64,000 nucleotides of DNA from Polaromonas jejuensis NBRC 106434 (lineage in GTDB: Bacteria > Pseudomonadota > Gammaproteobacteria > Burkholderiales > Burkholderiaceae_C): NCBI RefSeq assembly GCF_001598235.1, contig NZ_BCYO01000003.1, forward strand, positions 1 through 64,000. The letters are read 5' to 3'. Below are positions 57,148 to 63,736 of this stretch, piece after piece. A program made the position numbers and the translations under genes. Positions within the stretch are counted from its first letter, which is position 1, and every line of letters starts with the position of its first letter. A model generated the notes under the pieces. The model worked only from the letters and a program-made list of their open reading frames with translations, ran no database searches and had not been told where the DNA came from.

Positions 57148-57373
57148 TTATCCGTAACTCGTTGATTTACAACGAATTTCCGTCTAAGTTGTTGAATTGT
57201 ATCGGGATTTTATGGGTTTTGGCCTTTCGATCAATCCCATATTCACCCACATTCAACCATATCAACTTACACTCTCGGCGTAGGTTTTGGCGTAGTTTTT
57301 ATTGAAAGCTACGCCGGCCTGCGCTGCCGCTGCATGTTGATTTGCAGCGGCTACAGACGGGAGTATACGGGGC
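57148..57373. other. tRNA-integrase spacer with inverted repeats (candidate att/arm region)
   Basis: This 226-base AT-rich gap has two inverted repeats: GGCGTAG/CTACGCC (57289-57295, 57309-57315) and GCCGCTGC/GCAGCGGC (57326-57333, 57344-57351). GGCGTAGGTTTT and GGCGTAGTTTTT are tandem direct repeats just before the first. These fit integrase arm-binding or operator sites in front of the integrase start. No gene is seen in it. Confidence 0.55.
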
Positions 57374-58684
57374 ATGTTCTTTGATGCGCGATCGGCCAAG
57401 CTGTTAAAGCCGGGCCAGCACATGGTGATTGATGGCTGCCCAGGCCTGCGATTGACGGTATCCGCCACGCGCAAGACGTGGATCTATCGATATAAATCAC
57501 CGACTGATGGGCGGATGAAGCAGGTGGCCATCGGCCAGTGGCCGGCCGTGACGGTGCAGGCGGCAGCTGCGCAGTGGCAGGCGCTGCGTGAGCAGCGAGG
57601 TGAGGGCGCGGACCCCGCCGCTCAGCGCCGGACCGAGCGGCAAAGTGCACTCTCCGAAGTCATGGCGCCCAAAATCTTGACCGTGCGCCTCCTGGTTGAA
57701 GCCTTCATCACTGGGCACTTGAAGGCCCAGCGCAAGGCCGCAGGAGCGCGTGCCGGAGAGGTGGCGCTGCTGAGGCTGCTGGACGAGCAGCCGACCTTTG
57801 CGCAGATGCCGGCCGCGTCGGTCACGCGTTCGGTGGCGTTCGAGGTGCTTGACTCCAAAAAGGCTACGCCGACGGCGGCGGCAAAGCTACGCTCGCTGCT
57901 GGGCGCCGGCTGGGATTACGCGCTTGATGCTGGCCGGCTCGATGGCGAGGTGCCCAACTGGTGGCGCATGGTCATGAAGGGGCGTCTGAAGAGCAAGGGC
58001 AAGCTGGTCGGTGGGAAGCACCAGGGCCAGCAGCGCCGGGTGTTGCGTGCGGGCGAGATCGGCGAGCTGTTGGGGTGGCTGCCAAACATGCACGAGCTGG
58101 GAAGTGATGCCACGCAGATGTACCTGTGGACCTGCGCGCGCGGCGTCGAGATCTTTGGCATGCGCCCCGAGCATGTCGCCGAGGAGGCTGACGGCTGGTG
58201 GTGGACCGTGCCCAAGGGCCAGACCAAGAATGCCCGCTTCAGTGCCGGTGTTGATTTACGTGTGCCGCTGATTGGGCGGGCGCTGGAGATCGTGAGGCGC
58301 AGGTTGGATGCGGTCGGAGAGTCGGGCTGGCTGTTTGAGGATGCCAGGGGTGAGCAGTACGAGCAGAAGGACTTCTCGACCTACATTTATAGTTTGCAGC
58401 CCTATTCGGAGAAGGTGAGCCGGCGCGAGAGTGAGGGGCTGGTGATTCCGGTGGCCGGCTGGTCGCCGCATGATTTGCGCCGAACCGGCCGAACGCTGCT
58501 GGCTTCCCTGGGTTGCCGTGATGAGATCGCCGAGGCCATCATCGGGCACCTGCCCAAAGACATCGTCGGGATCTATAACGCCTACACCTACGACGCGGAG
58601 CGCCGGCACTGGCTGGGTGAGTTGTCGAGGCACCTGGAGGGCCTTGCGATGCCCGCTCAGGATGGCTTGCCGGCGCGGCCGTGA
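57374..58684 (+). CDS. tyrosine-type site-specific integrase, P4 family
   Basis: A 436-residue integrase. The N-terminal DUF4102-type domain (residues 1-90; GCPGLRLTVSATRKTWIYRY) is followed by a core-binding domain and the catalytic domain with Arg in ARGVEIFGMRPEHV, HDLRRTGRTLLASLG and the C-terminal nucleophile Tyr in IYNAYTYDAERR. P4-type integrases usually enter at tRNA genes, and a tRNA-Gly lies 226 bases away. Its last 28 bases overlap the end of the convergent AlpA-like gene (58657-58684). Confidence 0.92.
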   Translation: MFFDARSAKLLKPGQHMVIDGCPGLRLTVSATRKTWIYRYKSPTDGRMKQVAIGQWPAVTVQAAAAQWQALREQRGEGADPAAQRRTERQSALSEVMAPKILTVRLLVEAFITGHLKAQRKAAGARAGEVALLRLLDEQPTFAQMPAASVTRSVAFEVLDSKKATPTAAAKLRSLLGAGWDYALDAGRLDGEVPNWWRMVMKGRLKSKGKLVGGKHQGQQRRVLRAGEIGELLGWLPNMHELGSDATQMYLWTCARGVEIFGMRPEHVAEEADGWWWTVPKGQTKNARFSAGVDLRVPLIGRALEIVRRRLDAVGESGWLFEDARGEQYEQKDFSTYIYSLQPYSEKVSRRESEGLVIPVAGWSPHDLRRTGRTLLASLGCRDEIAEAIIGHLPKDIVGIYNAYTYDAERRHWLGELSRHLEGLAMPAQDGLPARP

Positions 58685-58914
58685 CCGCTGTTTGCCGGCG
58701 GCAGCAGGTCGGATACCGGGCGGCCCTTGCCCCAGGCCTCCAGTTCCTCCACCAGCCAGCCAGAGCGGCCATTGCTGATCTTCCGCGGGCGCGGTGCGTC
58801 GCCCTGTGCCACGAGCTTGTCCAGCATGCTCTCGGAGATCGACAAAAATGAGGCGGCCTGCTGGCGCGCCAGGTAGAGCGGCTTGAGCTGGATGATGGCG
58901 TTTTGCTCTTTCAT
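58657..58914 (-). CDS. AlpA-like helix-turn-helix protein
   Basis: An 85-residue protein with a MerR/AlpA-type helix-turn-helix: LYLARQQAASFLSISESMLD, then KISNGRSGWLVEELEAW. Proteins of this kind activate or direct excision by P4-type integrases. Its ATG overlaps the stop of the reverse transcriptase gene (ATGA, 58911-58914), so expression is tied to the DGR train, an unusual link of excision control to RT. Confidence 0.85.
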   Translation of the reverse strand: MKEQNAIIQLKPLYLARQQAASFLSISESMLDKLVAQGDAPRPRKISNGRSGWLVEELEAWGKGRPVSDLLPPANSGHGRAGKPS

Positions 58915-60044
58915 GGGGACTTCCTGAAAATCTTCGTCAAATCTGGTTTAAAGCTGTGGCCGCGCTTGCGCAGCACGTTCATCAGCAGCGCCTGGTCGTG
59001 GTGGCTGTGGCTGGCCTGGCGCAGCAGGCCCAGATAGCTGTTGCCTGCGCTGAAAACGTCCCTGGCGGGCATTTCCTGCAGGCGGCGCACGGCGGCGGCC
59101 ACGGTGCGCATGCGCGTGGTGCGGCGCCATGGCCTGATGACATGGCCTACAAAGTCAATGCCGCGGTCGACGGGCTGCAGGATGGTCTTGCGCGGGTTGA
59201 GCTGGGCGCCCAGGCGCTGCGGCACAAAGGTGTTGATGCTGGCCAGCGCGTCGTTGAGCCACTGCGTGGACTCGTGCAACAGGTAGAAGTCGTCCACGTA
59301 GCGGCCGTAATGCCGGGCGCGCAACTGGTGCCTGGCGAACTGGTCCAAGGCATTCAAATGCACATTCGCAAAAAACTGGCTGCTCAGGTTGCCGATGGGC
59401 AGGCCGGTGTCGGCGGGGGCATTGATCAGCCGTTTGTGCGCCGGCACGCGCGCCAGCAGGCGCGGATCGCCGCGCAGCTCGAAGTCGGTGCGCGGGTCGT
59501 GCATCAGCACGGTGTCAGTCAGCCAGCGCCAGTAGGGCTCTGTTACCTTGGTGTGCAGCTGGGCCTGCAGCACGCGCTTGTCGATAGCCACGAAGAAGTT
59601 GGCCAGATCCATTTTGAGGTAATAGGCGGCCCGGCTCCAGTTGTGCGTGATGCTGCGCACGTCATGCTCCAGGCGCTTGGCGGCGTAAAGGGTGCCGCGG
59701 CCCGGGATGCAGGCGGCGCTGCCGGCATCAAAGCTGGCGATGAAGCGGGGGGCGATGGCGTTGTACAGCAGGTGGTGCACGACGCGGTCGCGAAAGTCGG
59801 CCGCCCACACCTCGCGCGGCTTGGGGTGGGTGACCACAAAGCAGATGCTGCGGCCGGGCCGGTAGGTCTGGCTCAGCAGCTCGGCGCGCAGCGCGCAAAG
59901 GTTGCGCTCAGCGTTGGCTTCAAAGGCCTGGGCGCTGGCGCTTTGGCGCTTGTTGCGCCGGCAGTCCAGCCAGGCTTGCACCAGATCTGCCATGGTGAAG
60001 GCTGGCGCAGCTGGTTCGTCCGTGGTAAAGAGGTCAAAAGTCAT
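58911..60044 (-). CDS. DGR-type reverse transcriptase
   Basis: A 377-residue reverse transcriptase. Catalytic aspartates lie in KMDLANFF (D146) and YVDD (249-252). Motif 4 reads IGNLSSQ (217-223): the I/L/V-GxxxSQ form is the hallmark of DGR RTs, where group II introns have QGxxxSP. No maturase or endonuclease domain follows. It copies the template RNA with errors at adenine. The ATG at 60044 overlaps the stop of the PP-loop gene (ATGA); codons further upstream lie inside that gene. Confidence 0.95.
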   Translation of the reverse strand: MTFDLFTTDEPAAPAFTMADLVQAWLDCRRNKRQSASAQAFEANAERNLCALRAELLSQTYRPGRSICFVVTHPKPREVWAADFRDRVVHHLLYNAIAPRFIASFDAGSAACIPGRGTLYAAKRLEHDVRSITHNWSRAAYYLKMDLANFFVAIDKRVLQAQLHTKVTEPYWRWLTDTVLMHDPRTDFELRGDPRLLARVPAHKRLINAPADTGLPIGNLSSQFFANVHLNALDQFARHQLRARHYGRYVDDFYLLHESTQWLNDALASINTFVPQRLGAQLNPRKTILQPVDRGIDFVGHVIRPWRRTTRMRTVAAAVRRLQEMPARDVFSAGNSYLGLLRQASHSHHDQALLMNVLRKRGHSFKPDLTKIFRKSP

Positions 60045-61123
60045 TCGCATAGCGCGTAAGACGAACTGCAGGCGTTCGTCTCTTCCGCGTCGTTGAGGAG
60101 GCTGTATTGCTTCCCGCCTCGGGTCGTTTTCGCCCACTGGATACGGGTCCAGACGTTCAGCTCATTAAAAATGATTCGCCTGTCGCTCACCTTGGCGATG
60201 TCGGCCGGCGCGTCTGCAAAGAAGGTGCTGAAACCGCGCTTGCTGGCCATGCCCACACGCACCTCCCAATCACCGATACGCCCGATATGTGCAGGAAAGC
60301 GGGCGGCCCACTGCCGCAGCTCTTCCTTGCTCTGGTTGATGCAGAAACATCCGACCCGCCCGAAGCCCATGGAATAAAGCGGGTTGGCCAGAATCTCATG
60401 CAGAGTGGCAAACTCAATGGCTTGCATCGCCGTCCAGTCCACGATAGGTCGGTAAATGTAGAGGCGCGGCGCCACGCGCTCAAAGCTCTTTGCATCGCGG
60501 CGATTGAATGACTCGTCGCGGCGCACGCCCTGCCAGCTGACTACGGTGTGGCCTTGGTCCATCAGCTCCATTTGGAACTCGACAGCCATGTTTCGCTTCA
60601 GCTCTTCGGTGCAGAACTGGGCTTTGCGGCTCGGAAACCGGCCTTTCCACAGACACAGGTCGAGGAAAACGTTGCCGGTGGGGTGCAGCACTGACAGCGC
60701 CCGGCGCTTGGCCTTGTTGGTCCAGCGCACCTTGCGACCTCCGCCGACCTTGACGGTCTTCTGAACTGTCCTACCTTTTTTGTCGAGCACGACTGCACCG
60801 CGTCCGTCACGCTTTGGCACTGGCGTCACTCCGTCAGCCTCAAACACAGGCTTGGTGTCGTACTGGCGGCGGGTGCGTTGGTCGTTGGCCACAAACTTGC
60901 GCTTGCCTGCAATCTCGTCGATGAAGCTGGCGCGCAGGCGGGTGATCTTGAGGCCCAGCCGGCGTTCAAGGTATCCGAGATACTCATAGGTCAGCTCGTG
61001 CTCGTTGCCGGTGTCGCAGAAGATGGCGATGATGTTGGCCACGCCAAAGCGCATGATGGCGATCAGCAGCGTTGCGAGGCTGTCCTTGCCGCCGCTGACC
61101 GAAACGACGTGTTTTACTGTCAT
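60041..61123 (-). CDS. PP-loop ATPase, phosphoadenosine-phosphosulfate (PAPS) reductase-like
   Basis: A 360-residue protein with the PP-loop SVSGGKDSLATLLI at residues 8-21 and a FCDTGNEHELTYEYL strand, as in PAPS reductases, DndC and related AMP-forming sulfurtransferases. Several conserved cysteines remain (FCTEELK, GCFCINQSK, and three near the C-terminus), which may bind Fe-S. A central basic insertion (residues 110-150) is unusual. It lies between the template repeat and the RT gene, with ATGA overlaps on both sides. Phage genomes often carry this family with unknown function; what it does inside a DGR is not known. Confidence 0.85.
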   Translation of the reverse strand: MTVKHVVSVSGGKDSLATLLIAIMRFGVANIIAIFCDTGNEHELTYEYLGYLERRLGLKITRLRASFIDEIAGKRKFVANDQRTRRQYDTKPVFEADGVTPVPKRDGRGAVVLDKKGRTVQKTVKVGGGRKVRWTNKAKRRALSVLHPTGNVFLDLCLWKGRFPSRKAQFCTEELKRNMAVEFQMELMDQGHTVVSWQGVRRDESFNRRDAKSFERVAPRLYIYRPIVDWTAMQAIEFATLHEILANPLYSMGFGRVGCFCINQSKEELRQWAARFPAHIGRIGDWEVRVGMASKRGFSTFFADAPADIAKVSDRRIIFNELNVWTRIQWAKTTRGGKQYSLLNDAEETNACSSSYALCE

Positions 61124-61437
61124 ATAGGTGCCCCCGCTCGGAGGGCGATTGAATCCGCGGAAAGCACGAACCCTGTGCTCGTTGTCCTTGTTGTTCCAGT
61201 TGCTGTTGCCGTTCTCGAAGTCCTGGACGAAGGCGTTGTTGCGCGAGTTCTGCGTGTTGCCGAGCTATCTACGTCGCCGGGCCGAAGGTTTGCACCGATC
61301 AGCCCGGTAACTGCGCCGGACCATAGCGCGAGCTGTTCGGGCTCGCCGGTATCCGTGGTGCGCATGGCGGTGGGCTGTGGGCCCAGCGGCTCGACCGGAT
61401 TCAATAAACGCACGGGCATGATGGCCTTGACCGTCAT
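61120..61437 (-). CDS. small ORF of 105 residues that contains the DGR template repeat
   Basis: Start ATG 61437 overlaps the avd stop (ATGA) and stop TGA at 61120-61122 overlaps the PP-loop gene start (ATGA). The first half (MTVKAIMPVRLLNPVEPLGP) looks like ordinary protein with no family I know. The second half reads the template repeat in a different frame from that of the target genes, giving Thr/Arg/Ser-rich low complexity. It may be a real short protein, or a reading frame kept only so ribosomes can pass from avd to the PP-loop and RT genes. Not certain to be a gene. Confidence 0.45.
   Translation of the reverse strand: MTVKAIMPVRLLNPVEPLGPQPTAMRTTDTGEPEQLALWSGAVTGLIGANLRPGDVDSSATRRTRATTPSSRTSRTATATGTTRTTSTGFVLSADSIALRAGAPI
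61156..61260 (-). repeat. DGR template repeat (TR)
   Basis: About 104 bases on the minus strand, rich in AAC codons in the target frame. Read in that frame it gives NTQNSRNNAFVQDFENGNSN and then WNNKDNEHRVRAFR, with ten Asn (AAC) codons. It matches the ends of both target genes, with every mismatch at a template adenine: 14 differences to VR1 and 12 to VR2. The final GAGCACAGGGTTCGTGCTTTC part is identical in all three, as expected for the initiation-of-homing end. A TAG lies immediately before it in the target frame, so the TR is not itself part of a target gene. Confidence 0.95.
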
Positions 61438-61808
61438 GCAGCAGGCGCTGCGGAAAGGGTGGCGATGGTCTGTTTGCGCCAGCCGCCGGCCATGGAACCG
61501 ACGGTGTCGAGCAGCTCGACCGACTGGCCCCACAACTTTGGGGAGATCAGCCGCTTGTCGTGGCTGACGCGCAGCATCGCCGTGGTGGCGCGCAGGTGCT
61601 GCAACAGCAGGTCGAGCTGCTGCACCCTGCCGTCGCCGCGCGAAGCATTTGCCATGGCCATGGCTTCCAGCATTTCCACGCACAGGCCGTGGATCTTCTC
61701 GCCCAGGCTGCGCTTGAAAATGCGCGGCATCTGGGTTTGCACGTCAAGCGCCAGCGACAGCAGGTCGCAGCCGTGTTTGTAAATGGGAAGTTCGGAGTAA
61801 AGGGCCAT
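61434..61808 (-). CDS. avd: DGR accessory variability determinant (Avd), four-helix bundle
   Basis: A 124-residue helical protein beginning MALYSELPIYKHGCDLLSLA, with FKRSLGEKIHGLCVEMLEAM and LRVSHDKRLISPKLWGQSVEL: the bAvd-type four-helix-bundle pattern (about 124-128 residues). In studied DGRs Avd pentamers bind RT and the template RNA and are needed for cDNA synthesis. It sits upstream of the TR, the expected order. A hairpin followed by a T-run lies 22 bases before its start, and no clear ribosome site is seen. Confidence 0.9.
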   Translation of the reverse strand: MALYSELPIYKHGCDLLSLALDVQTQMPRIFKRSLGEKIHGLCVEMLEAMAMANASRGDGRVQQLDLLLQHLRATTAMLRVSHDKRLISPKLWGQSVELLDTVGSMAGGWRKQTIATLSAAPAA

Positions 61809-61829
61809 GGTCGAAAAAAAAATTCGCGA

Positions 61830-61845
61830 ACCGGCTTGCGCCGGT
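61830..61845 (-). other. hairpin downstream of VR1 (DGR hairpin or terminator)
   Basis: ACCGGC and GCCGGT (6-bp stem, loop GCAA on the minus strand) lie 46 bases past VR1, then seven bases and a run of nine T. The matching hairpin after VR2 has the same spacing to a T-run. Studied DGRs carry a hairpin shortly after the VR that promotes target recognition; it could equally end transcripts. Confidence 0.6.
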
Positions 61846-61862
61846 GGGTGGACAAAAAGGGG

Positions 61863-62378
61863 TTAAGTGTTCAAGGCGTCAAGTGGAATCGCGCGGAAAG
61901 CACGAACCCTGTGCTCGCCGCCCTTGCCGTCCCAGCCGCTGCTGCCGTCCTCGAAGTCCTGGACGAAGGCGTCGTCGCGCGAGTCCTGCGTGCTGGTCCA
62001 ATACCAGTCGTCTTTGCTGAAAAGCTCGGGCACGTTGGCAGCGGCCGAGTTGAGCTCGCCCAGGCTGGGCAGGTACCAGTCGTTGTGACCGTCGATGGTG
62101 AGCTCGCGCACCTTCAGGGCTGCAGGGCAGCTGGCCAGTGCCATGGCTTCGGTGTTGGCCTTGCCATCGGTGCGGCTGCTGGTGCCTGGCACGTCTTTGC
62201 CGTACTCGCCCCAGGCGATGTCTTCGAATTCGCCGACGGCCGCGTCAGACACCAGCAGCGCAAAGGGCGGCTGCTCGATGCCGTCGACGGTGGGGCCGCG
62301 CAGGATCGCGGCCAGCATGCCGCCTTGGCCAGCGATGACGGCGCCGAATGCCGGCAGGGTGATGGGGTGTACTTTCAT
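61863..62378 (-). CDS. DGR target protein 1, DUF1566/C-type-lectin-like
   Basis: A 171-residue protein. WYLPSLGELN (101-110) and WYWTSTQ (125-131) are the conserved core of DUF1566-type domains, a C-type-lectin-like fold. VR1 covers residues about 128-162; all ten Asn codons of the template are changed, plus one Asp (D153 to G), and the rest of that stretch is identical. No signal peptide is seen. GAGGAG precedes the ATG at 62378, while a further upstream ATG lies within the VR2 gene's end region. It should be a ligand-binding protein whose binding surface is diversified. Confidence 0.9.
   Translation of the reverse strand: MKVHPITLPAFGAVIAGQGGMLAAILRGPTVDGIEQPPFALLVSDAAVGEFEDIAWGEYGKDVPGTSSRTDGKANTEAMALASCPAALKVRELTIDGHNDWYLPSLGELNSAAANVPELFSKDDWYWTSTQDSRDDAFVQDFEDGSSGWDGKGGEHRVRAFRAIPLDALNT
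61892..61995 (-). repeat. DGR variable repeat VR1
   Basis: Aligned with the TR over 104 bases, it differs at 14 places, all TR adenines, and all of them read G here. Eleven codons change (Asn to Asp, Ser or Gly, and one Asp to Gly). Confidence 0.95.
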
Positions 62379-62412
62379 GGGTAGCTCCTCGGGGTGGTTA
62401 AAAAAATCGTGG

Positions 62413-62430
62413 ACCGGCGCCAGCGCCGGT
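62413..62430 (-). other. hairpin downstream of VR2 (DGR hairpin or terminator)
   Basis: ACCGGCGC and GCGCCGGT with a two-base loop (or a 6-bp stem with a longer loop) lie 36 bases past VR2, followed after six bases by a run of seven T. Same layout as the hairpin after VR1. Confidence 0.6.
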
Positions 62431-62445
62431 GAAGTGTTCAAGGGG

Positions 62446-63042
62446 TCAAGCGCTCAAGTGAACCCAGCGGAAAGCACGAACCCTGTGCTCGTTGTCCTTG
62501 AGGTCCCAGTAGCTGTAGCCGCCCTCGAAGTCCTGGACGAAGGCGCCGTCGCGCGAGGTCTGCGTGCTGCTCCAATACCAGCCGCTTTTCTGGAAAAGCT
62601 GCGGTGCGCAGATGTGCGCCATCACCAGGTCCAGGCGGCTTGGCAGGTAAAAGTCGGTGTGGCCGTCGGCCGTGTAGGCGTCTGCCCATTTGGCGGCTGG
62701 GTGGTCCTGGCCGGTGGCGAGCAGGGCGGCGGTGTTGGCTGGGCCATCGAGCTGACTGCGGGCGCCTGGCACGTCCAGTGATGGGCCGAACTCCAGGCTC
62801 TCGACTTCATGCTCGCTCGCGATCAGGTGACGGGCGGGCACGCCCAACAACTCCGGCAGGGTGCAGATGTAGCGGCCGCCCTGGCCGGGCCAGTAGTCGC
62901 CGTGGGCGGGTGGGGGCAGGGTGCTGCTCGGTGCGGCTGGCTCTGCTGCTTGGCGAAAGACCGCGGGGAAATCAAGGCCCTGTGGGGCCGCGTCTGATGG
63001 CAGGCTCAGGTGGATGGTGGCGTTGGTGATATGCAATTGCAT
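62446..63042 (-). CDS. DGR target protein 2, DUF1566/C-type-lectin-like
   Basis: A 198-residue protein with the DUF1566-type segments FYLPSRLDLVMAHI and WYWSSTQTSRDGAFVQD near the C-terminus. VR2 covers residues about 158-192; nine of ten template Asn codons are changed, to Ser, Thr, Asp, Gly, Gly, Tyr, Tyr, Asp and Leu, and one stays Asn. The N-terminal half, with a Pro-rich stretch, differs from target 1, so the two genes share only the diversified end. ATG 63042 has GGAG in front. It lies 26 bases after the 159-residue gene. Confidence 0.9.
   Translation of the reverse strand: MQLHITNATIHLSLPSDAAPQGLDFPAVFRQAAEPAAPSSTLPPPAHGDYWPGQGGRYICTLPELLGVPARHLIASEHEVESLEFGPSLDVPGARSQLDGPANTAALLATGQDHPAAKWADAYTADGHTDFYLPSRLDLVMAHICAPQLFQKSGWYWSSTQTSRDGAFVQDFEGGYSYWDLKDNEHRVRAFRWVHLSA
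62467..62570 (-). repeat. DGR variable repeat VR2
   Basis: Aligned with the TR over 104 bases, it has 12 differences, all at TR adenines: seven to G, three to T and two to C. No template G, C or T is changed. Confidence 0.95.
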
Positions 63043-63068
63043 GGTGGCTCCGGGTGGTGTGTTGAAAA

Positions 63069-63548
63069 TTACAAGCGGGCAGAGGTGGCCGAGTAGGCCG
63101 GCGCCAGCACGTCGCCGCTCTCGATGCGGTCTTGCGCCTCCGCGTGCGCGCGGACCAGCTGCTGCGGGTTGCTCAGGCTGAGCAGCTGGTCGTGCAGGTC
63201 CAGCGCCGGCGGCACCTCGGCCAGGGCGGCGGCATCGGCGCCGAAGCGGCCCTGCCGGTGGTAGCGCTGCTGCATGGCCACCAGCGTCAGCTGGGCGCGG
63301 ATCACGACATCTACCGCGGGCTGGCCCACGGGCTCACTGAGCACCAGGGCGGCATTCATGGCGCGCGCCAGCGTGTCGAAGTGCTCGGTGCTGCCCGTGC
63401 CATGGGTCAGGTGGTGCCAGGCCAGGCGCGCCTGATTGCTTAAGGAGGCGGCCTCCTCTTCGTCGAAGGGGCGCAGCTGGTGGATGACCGACAGCGCCGC
63501 CTTGGGATTGGGCGCCCAGCGGATGCGGCGGGGTTTGCGGCCGCTCAT
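63069..63548 (-). CDS. hypothetical phage-like protein, 159 residues
   Basis: A soluble, mostly helical protein (MSGRKPRRIRWAPNPKAALS) with no motif I can name. The N-terminus is strongly basic and the middle (DEEEAASLSNQARLAWHHLT) is predicted helical. The ATG at 63548 overlaps the stop of the preceding 63-residue gene (ATGA); a longer frame upstream would overlap two genes and is rejected. Its place between the methyltransferase and the DGR targets suggests an element-borne helper gene. Confidence 0.65.
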   Translation of the reverse strand: MSGRKPRRIRWAPNPKAALSVIHQLRPFDEEEAASLSNQARLAWHHLTHGTGSTEHFDTLARAMNAALVLSEPVGQPAVDVVIRAQLTLVAMQQRYHRQGRFGADAAALAEVPPALDLHDQLLSLSNPQQLVRAHAEAQDRIESGDVLAPAYSATSARL

Positions 63549-63736
63549 GCGAACAGCTCCTGTTGTGGGGTGGCTGGCTTTGGCGTGCCGGTTGAAATGA
63601 AGTGCTTCAGCTGGCCGCTGTCGCTGCAGGCGTTGAACTGGGAGCGGGGATCCACCGTCCAGTGCGCGTAGTGGGTGCACTCGTCGCGCTTGGGGCATGG
63701 CTCGATGCCCAGGCCGGAGCAGATGATGGGCTTCAT
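63545..63736 (-). CDS. small cysteine-containing protein, 63 residues
   Basis: A 63-residue protein, MKPIICSGLGIEPCPKRDE then CTHYAHWTVDPRSQFNACS, with four cysteines and histidines that could bind one zinc ion. The ATG at 63736 overlaps the methyltransferase stop (ATGA); its own stop overlaps the next start. Such small metal-binding proteins are common in phage-like elements. Function unknown. Confidence 0.7.
   Translation of the reverse strand: MKPIICSGLGIEPCPKRDECTHYAHWTVDPRSQFNACSDSGQLKHFISTGTPKPATPQQELFA

Noticed and set aside
58911-60044. RT as a group II intron or retron enzyme
   Set aside because: No maturase, endonuclease or intron RNA domains, and no retron msr/msd structure. Motif 4 is the DGR form and a matching template/variable repeat pair is present.
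61120-63042. Repeated segments as a CRISPR array
   Set aside because: Only three copies, about 104 bases each, two of them inside genes, with adenine-specific differences and no spacers: a DGR, not CRISPR.
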